This document shows, in pieces, positions 51,620 to 61,397 of a stretch of DNA of 64,000 nucleotides. The notes beneath the pieces are model-generated. The model worked only from the letters and a program-made list of their open reading frames with translations. It was not told where the DNA came from and ran no database searches. The number at the start of each line of letters is the position of its first letter. The first letter of the stretch is position 1. A program made the translations under genes and the position numbers. This DNA is from Paenibacillus paridis (GTDB lineage: Bacteria; Bacillota; Bacilli; Paenibacillales; Paenibacillaceae): the NCBI RefSeq assembly GCF_006345825.1, contig NZ_VCIX01000086.1, positions 1 to 64,000 of the forward strand. The letters are read 5' to 3'.

Positions 51620-54600
51620 ATGCCAGGTAGTCACGTACTTGTACCAAGAAACAAAAGGTTTCAAAGCTTTATAATTAGATTGACGCTGTTTGCAATACTG
51701 CTCACATTATTTCCTTATCCCTACGTAGCGAAGGCAGAGCCCGTTGCGAATGGAAAGCCGGACTTATTGTCAGGAATATCGGTCAATTACATTCAGAATC
51801 TGTCTGCTTCTTATTTGGCTAATGTCAATTACGCGACGGACGGGGACGATACGACCTCAACGGATATGGGCGCGGGTAATTATAATTCGTATTCGCTTAC
51901 GTTTCCTTCTCCGACCAATATCGGGAAAGTGCGAATCGTTGTTAACGATTATTCCAAGCTCTACTATAAAATGATCCGTATGTGGCACCCGGACGGCTCC
52001 TACACGGACCGTAATCTGACGCAGAATACGTATACGGATATTTGGAATATCAGTAATGTAACGATGATCCAAATTCCGTTGGTGCAGGTGGTTAGCTCCG
52101 ATGATCCGTTCAAATTATTCACGTTCGAGGTTTATGAAATGAACCTGGTCCCCCCTACGGTACCGGAGTTTACGATGACGGCAGCGGGCAATGGTGAAGT
52201 TAGCCTGAACTGGACTGCATCAGAGGACAATGAGAATGAATTGGCAGGCTATACCATCTACAAAGATGGCAGCTACCTGGCGAAAGTGTACGGCAATACG
52301 ACGAGCTACACAGCAACAGGTTTAGCCAATAATGTTAGCCATACCTTTCAAGTGTCAGCTTTTGATGTCTCGAACAATGAGTCAGCTAAGAGCACAGCGG
52401 TTGCGTTGACTCCTATCAATGCGGATGTGCCTTCAACCCCAACTACTGTAAAGGGAACACCTGAAGAAGGTGCTTTACTTCTCCAATGGGCAGCTAATCC
52501 GGAGAATGATATTGCGGGCTACAACGTCTATAGAGATGGCGTAAAGGCAAATACGTCATTGGTGGTTGGCTCAAGCTATTCTTTCAGTGACGTGATCGCA
52601 GGCGTATCCTACGGGTTTGAAGTAGAAGCGGTTAATACTTCGGGGCTTGTTTCAGCGAAGTCAGCTATTTGGCAACTGGTATATCAGAAAAAAGATTTGC
52701 TTAAGGGCATTTCTCCTTCCTATTGCTCGCCCGCAAACCCAACGTTTGCAACGGATGGAGATGATACAACCGCTTTAGGAGCCCATGATCTATACGGCAA
52801 TTGTAATTTTATATTTACGAATGGTGCAAAAGACATTGGCAAAATCAGAGTGCTTGTCGATGACTACCGTAAATTCTGGGGTGTAGCCATTCGGATTTTC
52901 TACGAAAATAATCAATATTACGATTTGATGGTGAACACGGATATTAGGTCCAACGAGTTCACCAAATATGTGAATTTGCGTGGGGTAACCAGAATAAACT
53001 TTGGTCCCAATTCAGGTTTGTCCCCTGAAACGGCGTTAAAGCTATTCAGCTTTGAAGCTTACGCTATCGATGATGTACCGCCTTCCGTGCCGGCTATTGT
53101 GTCTTCTGCTGTGGGCAATGGTAAAGCGGATTTCACATGGTCTGCATCTACCGATAATGAAGGTTTCCTAGCAGGCTATAAGATTTACAAAGACGGCCAA
53201 TACTTGACGAGCGTGAACAGCAATACGACAACCTACACGGTAACAGGCTTATCCAATAAGGTCAGCTACAATTTTGAGGTATCCGCGTATGATTCTGTGA
53301 ATAATGAGTCTGCCAAAAGCGCAGCCGTGTCATTGACGCCTACGAATGAGGTAGCGCCAACTGCTCCGTCTGAATTTAGGGGAACCGTTCAGAATGGATC
53401 CATCGCGTTGAAATGGAAGGCTAATCCAGAGAATGACTTGGCAGGCTACAACGTTTACCAAGATGGCGCGAAGCTGAATACCATGCCAATCATTGGCGAA
53501 AGCTATTCCATTAAAAGCCAAACCTACGGAGTTCCCTATGACTTTTATGTGGAAGCCGTAAATACTTCGGGACTCGTTTCGGCAGAATCGGATACGATTC
53601 GGATTACACCGTACTACAGGCCTGATTTATTGTCAGGATTATTAGTGAATTATATCCAAAATGCGTCTGCTCCTTATTTGGCTAATGCCAATTTTGCGAC
53701 GGACGGTGACGATACAACCTCAACGGATATGGGAGCGGGTTATTATAATTCGTATTCGCTAACGTTCCCTTCGCCGACCAACATCGGGAAAGTGCGAATC
53801 GTCGTTAACGATTATTCCAAGCTCTACTATAAAATGATTCGTATGTGGCACCAGGACGGCTCCTACACGGACCGCTACCTGACGCAGAATACGACTACGG
53901 ATATTTGGAATATCAGTAATGTAACGATGATCCAAATTCCGTTGGTGCAAGTGGTTAGCTCCGATGATCCGTTCAAATTATTTACGTTCGAGGTTTATGA
54001 AATGAATCTGGTTCCGCCAACTGTACCGGAGTTTACGACGACGGCAGCGGGCAACGGCGAAGTTAGCTTGAACTGGTCAGCATCTACGGATAACGAAAAT
54101 GAATTGGCGGGCTATGTCATCTATAAAGATGGCAGCCTCTTGGCGAAAGTGGACAACAATACGTTGAATTATACCGCGACAGGGTTAGCTAATACGAAAA
54201 GCTATAATTTTCAGGTAGCGGCTTTTGACGCATCAAATAATGAGTCAGCTAAGAGCACAGCGGTTTCATTAACTCCTGTCAACACAGCAGCGCCTGCCGC
54301 TCCTACAAATATTGAGGGCACGTTTGAAGAAGGGGCTATTCTTCTCAGATGGGCAGCTAACTCGGAAAATGATATTGCCGGCTATAACATCTACAACAAT
54401 GGAGTAAAAATTAATGCGTCGCCGATTGTTGATCTAAGCTATTCAGTTAGCGACGTAACAGCCTCTACTTCCTATGGCTTTGAAGTGGAAGCGGTAAACA
54501 CTTCCGGATTGACATCGGCCAAATCGACTAAGCTAAATCTAGTCTATCAAAAGCCAAATTTACTGAAAGGCATGTCGCCTTCTTATTGTTCAACCATCAA

Positions 54601-57600
54601 TCCCACGTATGCGACAGATGGGGATGATTCCACCGCTCTAGGAGCTTATGATTTATACGGCAACTGTAATTTTGTTTTTACGAATGGTGCCAAAGACATT
54701 GGTAAAATTAGAGTGCTTGTCGATGATTATCATAAATTTTGGGGCGTAGCCATTCGGATTTTCTACGAAAATAATCAATATTACGATTTGATGGTGAACT
54801 CGGATATTAGGTCCAATGACTTCACCAAATACGTGAATCTGCGTGGAGTAACCAGAATAAACTTTGGACCAAACTCAGGGTTAACTCCTGAAACGGCGCT
54901 GAAAATTTTTAGCTTTGAAGCTTATGAGATTGATCGTATCTCTCCCTCGGTACCTGAGATTGTTTCATCTGTACCGGGCAAGCGAAAAGTAAATCTGGAG
55001 TGGACGGCATCTACAGACAATGAGGGTTTCCTATCGGGCTATCGGATTTATAAAGACGGCAAATACTTGACGAGCGTAAGTAGCGATACGACAACCTATA
55101 CGGTTGAAGGCTTATCGAATTTGGTGAGCTACAATTTCGAAGTAACCGCTTATGATTCGGCTAACAACGAGTCTGCCAAAAGCGAAAGGGTTTTCGTGAC
55201 ACCAATTAATGCTGTAGCGCCAGCTGCTCCTACAGATTTAACGGGAACTCCAGAGGATAGGGCTATTGCTTTGAAGTGGACGGCTAATGCCGAGGATGAC
55301 CTTGAAGGCTATAACGTCTACCAAAACGGTGAAAAGCTTAATACAGTGCCACTTCTTGAAGAAAGCTACGACATCGACGGTTTAACCAATGGTATTGTAT
55401 ACAACTTCCAAGTAGAGGCGTTAAATGATTCGGGCATTGTATCTGCCATGTCGAATACGGTAAACATCGTTCCTTATGATACAGTGGCTCCTTCTACGGT
55501 TAAAGGAATAAACGTTGAAGTCGGTGTTGCTTCCGGAACAGCGAAATTGACATGGGATGCCAACTCAGATGCGAATCTGCAAGGGTATGTTGTGTACGTT
55601 AACGGGGCTAAGAGCAACTTGGCGACGATAACGGATACATTTTATCAAGTGACTGGTCTTGTCAATGGAGCGGAATACAGCTTCCAAGTATCGGCAGCGA
55701 ATGGCTCGAACATAGAGTCCGAGAAGAGTGAGAGTATCTTTAAAACTCCGCTTAACCCTGAAGCGCCTGCTGCTCCAGCAGCAGTAACGGGGACGCCCGG
55801 AGATCATCAAGCAGTGATTTCATGGACAGCAAATATAGAAAGCGATCTGGCCGAGTATAAAATATACCGCGATGGGATTGAAGTGGGAGTAGTGGATAAG
55901 AACACCACTTCGTTTGCCGCGCTGGAGCTGCCTAACGGCATCAGCAATGCCTTCACAGTATCCGCCAAAAATACAAGCGGCTTGGAATCAGATCAAAGCA
56001 AGCCGGTTACGGTTACTCCCGCTTCCTCAAATGCAGCTTTAAGCGATTTGGCTTTAAGCAACGGACAAGCACTAAACTCGGCATTTGATGCGGAGACTGA
56101 TCATTACACGTCCAATGTGGGATACGAAATGACGAGTTTAACGGTAGTGCCAACTTCAGCAGATGAAGCCGCAACGATCACAGTGAACGGATCGGCTGCA
56201 AGCGAGCCAGTCAGGTTGAATGTTGGCACCAATGAGATTACGATTGTCGTAACGGCGCAAGACCAAACGACGACAAAGACCTATACGGTAGTGGTGACGC
56301 GTGCGCAGTCATCTAATGCAAGTTTGAGCGGCTTGGCCTTAAGCGGCGATACAGAGCTGAATGAGACCTTTGCACCGGAGACGGCAAGCTATACAGCTAA
56401 TGTGGGCCATGACGTTAACAGCATAAAGATCTTGCCGACTGTAGCAGATGAAACAGCGACGGTCTTGGTCAATGGACTAGCGGCAAGCGAGTCCGTCAAC
56501 CTGAGTGTTGGTTCAAATGTGGTTACTGTTGTTATAACAGCGCAGGATGAGAAGACAACAAGGAGTTTCACGGTAACGGTGACACGGGCAGCGGCAAGTA
56601 CGCCATCACCAACACCAGTAACAACGCCGTCTGCTTCGCCAGCGCCGGTATCAACACCAAGTCCAGCACCAAGCACTACACCAGATGTTACGCCAACTGC
56701 TGCGCCGCATGCAGCTGTGCAGGTAGATTCTAGCGCTAACGTTGTAACAACAACTACAGGTGCAGATGGCCATGTCACAACTGTTGTGACTCAAGATGCG
56801 GAGAAGCTTGCAGATGCATTCAAGCAATTGGAAAATGAGGCAACCCATAACGGCGAAGCGCCAAAGATTAGCCTTTTAGTCAATAATCCTGCTGGTACAG
56901 CTACTACAGTGAAGCTGCCGTCATCGGTTCTTGCGGATGCTGCGGCTAAGACGGCAAATGCAATGATTGAAATTCAATCCAACGATGGCACTTATTCGTT
57001 GCCACTGAGTATCCTTGATTTTGCTGCCATTGCCGAAAGCTTGGGCACAACAGTAACGAATATTAGCATCCAAGTGAACATAGCGCTGGTTGAAATGGAT
57101 TTAAGCGGCGAGCTTGGCGATCATGCAGTGATGCTAGGAAGCGCAATTGAATTCTCGATTACTGCAACGGGCAACGGACAAACCATTGAACTGAACAACT
57201 TTGGATCAACCTATGTTGAACGCAGTGTTCAATTGGCGACTACAGTTGACGCAGATCATACGACAGTTGCACTTTACGATCGGACAACGGGGAAATTTTC
57301 TTTTGTGCCTGCCTTATTTGAAGAACAAGCAGACGGTACGACTAAAGTTACCTTCAAGCGGAACGGCAACAGTATCTATACCGTTCTATCTTCAACCAAA
57401 ACGTTCAATGATGTAAGCAAGCATTGGGCAAAAGCAGATATCGAGCTTCTCGCCTCCAAGCTGGTCATTGGCGGGGTGAGCGAGAGCAGCTTTGCTCCTG
57501 AACGTTCGATTACAAGAGCAGAATTCGCGACTATGCTGGTACGTGCTCTAGGGCTAACGGTAGAGACGGCTCTAGTATCATTCACAGACGTCAAAACTGG

Positions 57601-57964
57601 TAACTGGTATTCCGGTGCCATTGGAGCAGCGGTTCAAGCAGGCTTGATTGCCGGCTACTCAGACGGAACCTTTAAGCCGAACGAGCCCATTACGCGTGAA
57701 CAAATGGCCGTTATGGCAGCGAGAGCTGCCGAAGCCGCAGGCGCGAGCATCGATGTTTCAGGTGTAGAAAATGAGCTTTTGGCTAATTTCCAAGATAAAG
57801 CATTCATTGGCAGCTGGTCACAAGCGTCTGTCGCGAAAGCTGTGAAAGCAAACCTCATAACGGGGATCACAAAGGATACGTTTGACCCTGCAGCGAATGC
57901 GACAAGGGCGCAGGCCGCAGTCATGCTGAGAAGACTCATGCAATTCGTTCATTTCATCAATTAA
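51620..57964 (+). CDS. Giant S-layer-anchored surface protein with FN3 repeats
   Basis: A 2114-residue secreted protein. Signal peptide (RLTLFAILLTLFPYPYVAKA), then two discoidin-like domain types alternating with fibronectin type III pairs: A1 (about 48-172), FN3 x2, B1 (about 357-484), FN3 x2, A2 (about 669-797), FN3 x2, B2 (about 977-1105), FN3 x4. Two cadherin-like beta-sandwich domains (about 1470-1655), a Pro/Thr/Ser linker, an unassigned domain and three SLH domains (about 1930-2110; ITRAE, ITREQ) end the chain. SLH binds pyruvylated wall polymer. No catalytic domain is recognised, so adhesion or carbohydrate binding is likely. ATG 51620 follows TAGGAG. Confidence 0.9.
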   Translation: MPGSHVLVPRNKRFQSFIIRLTLFAILLTLFPYPYVAKAEPVANGKPDLLSGISVNYIQNLSASYLANVNYATDGDDTTSTDMGAGNYNSYSLTFPSPTNIGKVRIVVNDYSKLYYKMIRMWHPDGSYTDRNLTQNTYTDIWNISNVTMIQIPLVQVVSSDDPFKLFTFEVYEMNLVPPTVPEFTMTAAGNGEVSLNWTASEDNENELAGYTIYKDGSYLAKVYGNTTSYTATGLANNVSHTFQVSAFDVSNNESAKSTAVALTPINADVPSTPTTVKGTPEEGALLLQWAANPENDIAGYNVYRDGVKANTSLVVGSSYSFSDVIAGVSYGFEVEAVNTSGLVSAKSAIWQLVYQKKDLLKGISPSYCSPANPTFATDGDDTTALGAHDLYGNCNFIFTNGAKDIGKIRVLVDDYRKFWGVAIRIFYENNQYYDLMVNTDIRSNEFTKYVNLRGVTRINFGPNSGLSPETALKLFSFEAYAIDDVPPSVPAIVSSAVGNGKADFTWSASTDNEGFLAGYKIYKDGQYLTSVNSNTTTYTVTGLSNKVSYNFEVSAYDSVNNESAKSAAVSLTPTNEVAPTAPSEFRGTVQNGSIALKWKANPENDLAGYNVYQDGAKLNTMPIIGESYSIKSQTYGVPYDFYVEAVNTSGLVSAESDTIRITPYYRPDLLSGLLVNYIQNASAPYLANANFATDGDDTTSTDMGAGYYNSYSLTFPSPTNIGKVRIVVNDYSKLYYKMIRMWHQDGSYTDRYLTQNTTTDIWNISNVTMIQIPLVQVVSSDDPFKLFTFEVYEMNLVPPTVPEFTTTAAGNGEVSLNWSASTDNENELAGYVIYKDGSLLAKVDNNTLNYTATGLANTKSYNFQVAAFDASNNESAKSTAVSLTPVNTAAPAAPTNIEGTFEEGAILLRWAANSENDIAGYNIYNNGVKINASPIVDLSYSVSDVTASTSYGFEVEAVNTSGLTSAKSTKLNLVYQKPNLLKGMSPSYCSTINPTYATDGDDSTALGAYDLYGNCNFVFTNGAKDIGKIRVLVDDYHKFWGVAIRIFYENNQYYDLMVNSDIRSNDFTKYVNLRGVTRINFGPNSGLTPETALKIFSFEAYEIDRISPSVPEIVSSVPGKRKVNLEWTASTDNEGFLSGYRIYKDGKYLTSVSSDTTTYTVEGLSNLVSYNFEVTAYDSANNESAKSERVFVTPINAVAPAAPTDLTGTPEDRAIALKWTANAEDDLEGYNVYQNGEKLNTVPLLEESYDIDGLTNGIVYNFQVEALNDSGIVSAMSNTVNIVPYDTVAPSTVKGINVEVGVASGTAKLTWDANSDANLQGYVVYVNGAKSNLATITDTFYQVTGLVNGAEYSFQVSAANGSNIESEKSESIFKTPLNPEAPAAPAAVTGTPGDHQAVISWTANIESDLAEYKIYRDGIEVGVVDKNTTSFAALELPNGISNAFTVSAKNTSGLESDQSKPVTVTPASSNAALSDLALSNGQALNSAFDAETDHYTSNVGYEMTSLTVVPTSADEAATITVNGSAASEPVRLNVGTNEITIVVTAQDQTTTKTYTVVVTRAQSSNASLSGLALSGDTELNETFAPETASYTANVGHDVNSIKILPTVADETATVLVNGLAASESVNLSVGSNVVTVVITAQDEKTTRSFTVTVTRAAASTPSPTPVTTPSASPAPVSTPSPAPSTTPDVTPTAAPHAAVQVDSSANVVTTTTGADGHVTTVVTQDAEKLADAFKQLENEATHNGEAPKISLLVNNPAGTATTVKLPSSVLADAAAKTANAMIEIQSNDGTYSLPLSILDFAAIAESLGTTVTNISIQVNIALVEMDLSGELGDHAVMLGSAIEFSITATGNGQTIELNNFGSTYVERSVQLATTVDADHTTVALYDRTTGKFSFVPALFEEQADGTTKVTFKRNGNSIYTVLSSTKTFNDVSKHWAKADIELLASKLVIGGVSESSFAPERSITRAEFATMLVRALGLTVETALVSFTDVKTGNWYSGAIGAAVQAGLIAGYSDGTFKPNEPITREQMAVMAARAAEAAGASIDVSGVENELLANFQDKAFIGSWSQASVAKAVKANLITGITKDTFDPAANATRAQAAVMLRRLMQFVHFIN

Positions 57965-57996
57965 CAGGCTTTTACAAAAAAATGCAATGATCAAGA

Positions 57997-58026
57997 AAGT
58001 GTTAACCTTCGGGTTAGCGCTTTTTT
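57997..58026 (+). terminator. Terminator of the surface-protein gene
   Basis: AAGTGTTAACC, TTCG tetraloop, GGTTAGCGCTT, then T tract. Confidence 0.9.
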
Positions 58027-58161
58027 GTTATCGATTATGAAGAAAATAAAGAAATAGCGACGTTTGTAACAGATTGGGAAGAAATAGAATCGCCAAAGCT
58101 GCGGATGAAAAAACAAGCTTTAGCACATCTTAGAGGAAAAGCGCCAAGGGAGTGCATCAAA

Positions 58162-58443
58162 ATGGCAAGAAGACGACGGTATGCAGTGCCGGGCATTGAA
58201 CAAGAGATGCGGAATTTCAAAGCGGATGTCATGAGGCGTGAAGGGTACACTGTCGACCCTAATCGTCCGGATGACGTGAAATATGAAGTGGCCAAGGAGC
58301 TTGGCGTACCGCTACAGCCTGGCGACAATGGTCATTTAACGACGGAATCAGCTGGCCATATTGGCGGTAAAATTGGCGGTTCCATGGTTCGGGAAATGAT
58401 CCGCCGAGCCCAAGCCCAGCTTAGCAAGGAAGTTGAATTGTAA
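58162..58443 (+). CDS. Alpha/beta-type small acid-soluble spore protein
   Basis: A 93-residue SASP that coats and protects spore DNA. The family core is plain: VKYEVAKELGVPLQPGDNG, LTTESAGHIGGKIGGSMVREMI. The YEVA segment corresponds to the GPR protease cleavage region used at germination. A basic N-terminal stretch (MARRRRYAVPG) extends beyond the usual family start. ATG at 58162 follows AAGGGAG; longer in-frame starts are unsupported. Likely transcribed in the forespore by sigma-G; no promoter was resolved. Confidence 0.92.
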   Translation: MARRRRYAVPGIEQEMRNFKADVMRREGYTVDPNRPDDVKYEVAKELGVPLQPGDNGHLTTESAGHIGGKIGGSMVREMIRRAQAQLSKEVEL

Positions 58444-58448
58444 AAGTA

Positions 58449-58494
58449 AAAGGTTGAATTCGCCTGATTTTATGGGACGAATTCAACCTTTTTT
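58449..58494 (+). terminator. Terminator after the SASP gene
   Basis: AAGGTTGAATTCG pairs with CGAATTCAACCTT, followed by TTTT. Confidence 0.9.
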
Positions 58495-58681
58495 CGTATA
58501 ACGATGAAGCAAAACCGAGTTATAATACATGTAGGCAACCTTTCGAGAGAAAGATTTTGTATCGCGGAATTGAAGCGGAGGAGCTTACTTCTTTCTATCA
58601 TAAGACGTCGGGGCGACAGAGCTGAAATTCTCGTCGAATAAATAACGCATAGCCGTACATAAGGTTCATAACAGGATAGAG

Positions 58682-59689
58682 GTGTTGAAAATAAGTACTC
58701 CAAAGAAGTTAACCAGCTTTAGCAAGCTCAACGCTTTTATGAAATTCGGCGGTTTTATGGAACTGCCAGAGAATCGCGAACGAACACTTCGCGATTCTCT
58801 GGCAGATTGTCAGGCTAGTTTTAGAAGCGAACACGACATCGCCATAGAGTACGAGTTCCGGCATTGCGACTTGACCGTTATCTATGTGAACAATGGCTAT
58901 TACGGATCGCATATCGATTTTAGTCGTCTTAAGCAGATAAGCAGCAAGGAACGGATCGTCAAAAGCTGTGCAATCAACTTTTGGAGTCATTTCCAAGGCT
59001 ATGCAGAGGAACTAGGTCTGATCATCGTCACTTTTACGCAAACCAAAAACAGCATCAGAATTATACTAAACAACGGAGTGCGTTTAGCTTTTCGTTATTC
59101 GAAAACTCATGATGATTTTCTCATAAATGAAATAACCAGCCGCTATAGCAACAGAAGAAAAATGAGTTTCATTTACGGGAAGCCGTGCATCCTTGATATG
59201 GAGAGCATGGGCTTTACGGTCATCCAATATCTGAAACATGGCGGCTTCTTTAACGTACCGGGTAATCAGGAATGTCGATTCGAGGATTTGCTCATGAATT
59301 GCACGACCAAAGAAAGCCATAGCAGCATAACGGGCACTATATTGGGATTCCATTTTAAAGCTTGGCTTTTGGAGGTCTTTTATGATGAGGAACTGCAATT
59401 CATAGGCGAAAATATTAAGTTTTTAGGTGATAGCCATTGCAAAAACAAGGACGAAACGAAGCAGGAAACGGACATCCATGTTTGGGAGGGCTTTAAAGAT
59501 TTTACGCAGCGAAATGGTATACAAATCGTTGAAATATGCAGGAGCCGTGACGTGATGATCGTCTTCTTAGATACAGGTTCCAATGTCCATTTTAATTATT
59601 CCGAGGAATACGGAGATTATGTAATTAGCGTGATGGAAGGTGACGGAGTACGCTTTCGTGATAGCTACAGGAAAATTTATAAGGACTGA
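58682..59689 (+). CDS. Unrecognised protein built of two copies of one domain
   Basis: A 335-residue soluble protein of no family I recognise. Two halves repeat the same order: a (K)(F/H)GGF..(L/V)P.N lead, a short acidic helix, a (R/K)-rich beta strand (LTVIYVNN; LLEVFYDEE), a W..F helix followed by (L/I)I(V)-(T/E), then IRIILNNGVRLAFRYS / VMIVFLDTGSNVHFNYS and DDFLINEI / GDYVISVM. About 160 residues each. The start is unclear: GTG 58682 or TTG 58685 after AGGATAGAGG. Monocistronic, ended by two hairpins. Confidence 0.6.
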   Translation: MLKISTPKKLTSFSKLNAFMKFGGFMELPENRERTLRDSLADCQASFRSEHDIAIEYEFRHCDLTVIYVNNGYYGSHIDFSRLKQISSKERIVKSCAINFWSHFQGYAEELGLIIVTFTQTKNSIRIILNNGVRLAFRYSKTHDDFLINEITSRYSNRRKMSFIYGKPCILDMESMGFTVIQYLKHGGFFNVPGNQECRFEDLLMNCTTKESHSSITGTILGFHFKAWLLEVFYDEELQFIGENIKFLGDSHCKNKDETKQETDIHVWEGFKDFTQRNGIQIVEICRSRDVMIVFLDTGSNVHFNYSEEYGDYVISVMEGDGVRFRDSYRKIYKD

Positions 59690-59714
59690 TTGTAGTTAAT
59701 AGGGTTTATTAGAA

Positions 59715-59785
59715 AAGCGCCTGGGACGTCTTTATGACGATTCAGGCGCTTAGGCTGTCGAGAAAATCTCGGCAGCTTTATTTTG
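59715..59785. terminator. Two consecutive hairpins between convergent genes
   Basis: AAGCGCCTG pairs with CAGGCGCTT (59715-59751), then GCTGTCGAGA with TCTCGGCAGC (59754-59776) followed by TTTATTTTG. They serve the upstream gene and possibly the convergent GH125 gene. Confidence 0.7.
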
Positions 59786-59809
59786 TATAGCAATGCTTGT
59801 TCTTGAGAA

Positions 59810-61090
59810 TTAAATGATGTTTCTGTCCATCGCCTTGACGATCAAGGTCGCAAACAAGCTGTTGGACCAGGCAAACCATTCGCGGGAGAAGTCTGCCGGA
59901 TTATCCGGGTGGAAACCCTCATGCATGAAGCCCGTATCGGCGTCCGTATCCAGCAGCACTTGGATCAGCTCTTTGATCTCCGCGTCATTATCCGAGGTTA
60001 ATGCCTGCATCGAGAGTGCCATATGCCATACATAGCCGCCAGGGGTATGGGGGCTGCCAATGCCCTTGGCATGCTTGCCCTCAAAGTAGAACGGATTATC
60101 GAAGCTAAGGGCAAAGCGGCGCGTATTCTGATAAATCGGATCGTCCGTGCCTACATAACCGATATAAGGGATGGAGATAAGCCCTGGTGTCCCCGCGTCA
60201 TCCATTAGGCAATAATTGCCGAAGCCATCTGTTTCGTAGGCATAGATAGGACCGTGAACCGGATGATTCACGATACCGTAATGGCGGATGCCGAAATCAA
60301 TCTCTCTACGGAGCTTGTCAGCCCGTTCTGCAAGGCGCTCATCCTTATAAATCTCGGTTGCGATTTCAATAATATGGCCCAGCACAACGACAGCGAACAT
60401 ATTGGAAGGGATATTATAGCCAAACACATTGGCATCATCGCTTGGGCGAAAGCCAGACCATGTCATGCCCGTGTAGTTAGCAGGCATGCCGCGTCCATCG
60501 TTTGGCAGTGTTTCGGTTTCTTGCTTGGTCTGCCTGATAAAATGGTAATTGGAACGCTCTTGATGATGTTGCTCCGTAATCATGACTTCGACGATGGAGG
60601 TCAGGGCCTGGTAACATTCATGGGTGAATATATCGGTTTGTCCCGCTTCCTTCCAATAGGAGTATAGGAGCTGAACAGGAAAACAAAGCGAGTCCAGCTC
60701 GTATTTGCGCTCCCACATCCAAGGATTCAAATGGCAGTCGTCGGTGTCGCGATAATGGCGGTCATTGGCCGTTTCATTAAAAGCATTGGTGTACGGGTCA
60801 ATATTAATATAGAAGATTTGTCTGGCGATCAGGCCGCCGATGATGCGCTGCAGCTGCTCGTCATTTTTGGCAAACGGAATGTAATGGCGAACCTGCTCGG
60901 TAGAATCGCGCAGCCACATGGCCGGGATGTCTCCAGTGAAGACAAACGTCGTACCGTCATCCAATAATTTGGTTGTTGTTTCTAACGTGTTAGGGAACGT
61001 ATTACGAAATAATTGCTGCAGCTTGGGACGATGGGCCAGACGCTTGTCGGCTTCCTCTAGAAAAGTTGTAATCGATTTTGGCAATGTCAT
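59810..61090 (-). CDS. Glycoside hydrolase family 125 exo-alpha-1,6-mannosidase
   Basis: A 426-residue (alpha/alpha)6-barrel enzyme releasing mannose from non-reducing alpha-1,6-mannosides. GH125 landmarks: FVFTGDIPAMWLRDSTEQV, NIDPYTNAFNE, WERKYELDSLCFP, and the C-terminal HEGFHPDNPADFSREWFAW. No signal peptide, so it acts on imported oligosaccharides. AGGAGG precedes the ATG at 61090; the in-frame ATG at 61117 is less good. Divergent from an LplBCA-type importer, which probably brings in its substrate. Confidence 0.9.
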   Translation of the reverse strand: MTLPKSITTFLEEADKRLAHRPKLQQLFRNTFPNTLETTTKLLDDGTTFVFTGDIPAMWLRDSTEQVRHYIPFAKNDEQLQRIIGGLIARQIFYINIDPYTNAFNETANDRHYRDTDDCHLNPWMWERKYELDSLCFPVQLLYSYWKEAGQTDIFTHECYQALTSIVEVMITEQHHQERSNYHFIRQTKQETETLPNDGRGMPANYTGMTWSGFRPSDDANVFGYNIPSNMFAVVVLGHIIEIATEIYKDERLAERADKLRREIDFGIRHYGIVNHPVHGPIYAYETDGFGNYCLMDDAGTPGLISIPYIGYVGTDDPIYQNTRRFALSFDNPFYFEGKHAKGIGSPHTPGGYVWHMALSMQALTSDNDAEIKELIQVLLDTDADTGFMHEGFHPDNPADFSREWFAWSNSLFATLIVKAMDRNII

Positions 61091-61210
61091 GGTATGGGCC
61101 TCCTGAAAGTTGGTCATGTCCTAACTTGATCTATCCAACAGGATGTCACAAGGCCGTCAGATCGGCAATATGTATAATATGCAGTGCTGAATCTAGGTAC
61201 AAAAACAACA

Positions 61211-61224
61211 CAAAAGCGCTTACA
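61211..61224. promoter_or_regulatory. cre-like site between GH125 and sugar-importer genes
   Basis: CAAAAGCGCTTACA resembles the CcpA catabolite-responsive element TGAAANCGNTTNCA, with the central AAGCGCTT palindrome intact. It sits in the 307-bp divergent region and could put both units under carbon catabolite control; a LacI-type operator is the alternative. Confidence 0.5.
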
Positions 61225-61397
61225 ACGCATTGCTGCAGGCGTGTCAAATTTGCTTTGGTATAGCGGTCAAACCCAGTATTATCAAGGGTTTGGCCTTTTT
61301 TTGCCGCATGCTTCAAATACGACATATTTAACCTGCCCAGCTAGACGCCTATAATTTGGAGCAGAGTGGTACAGGAACAGGAAAGGGGCATCAGAAA

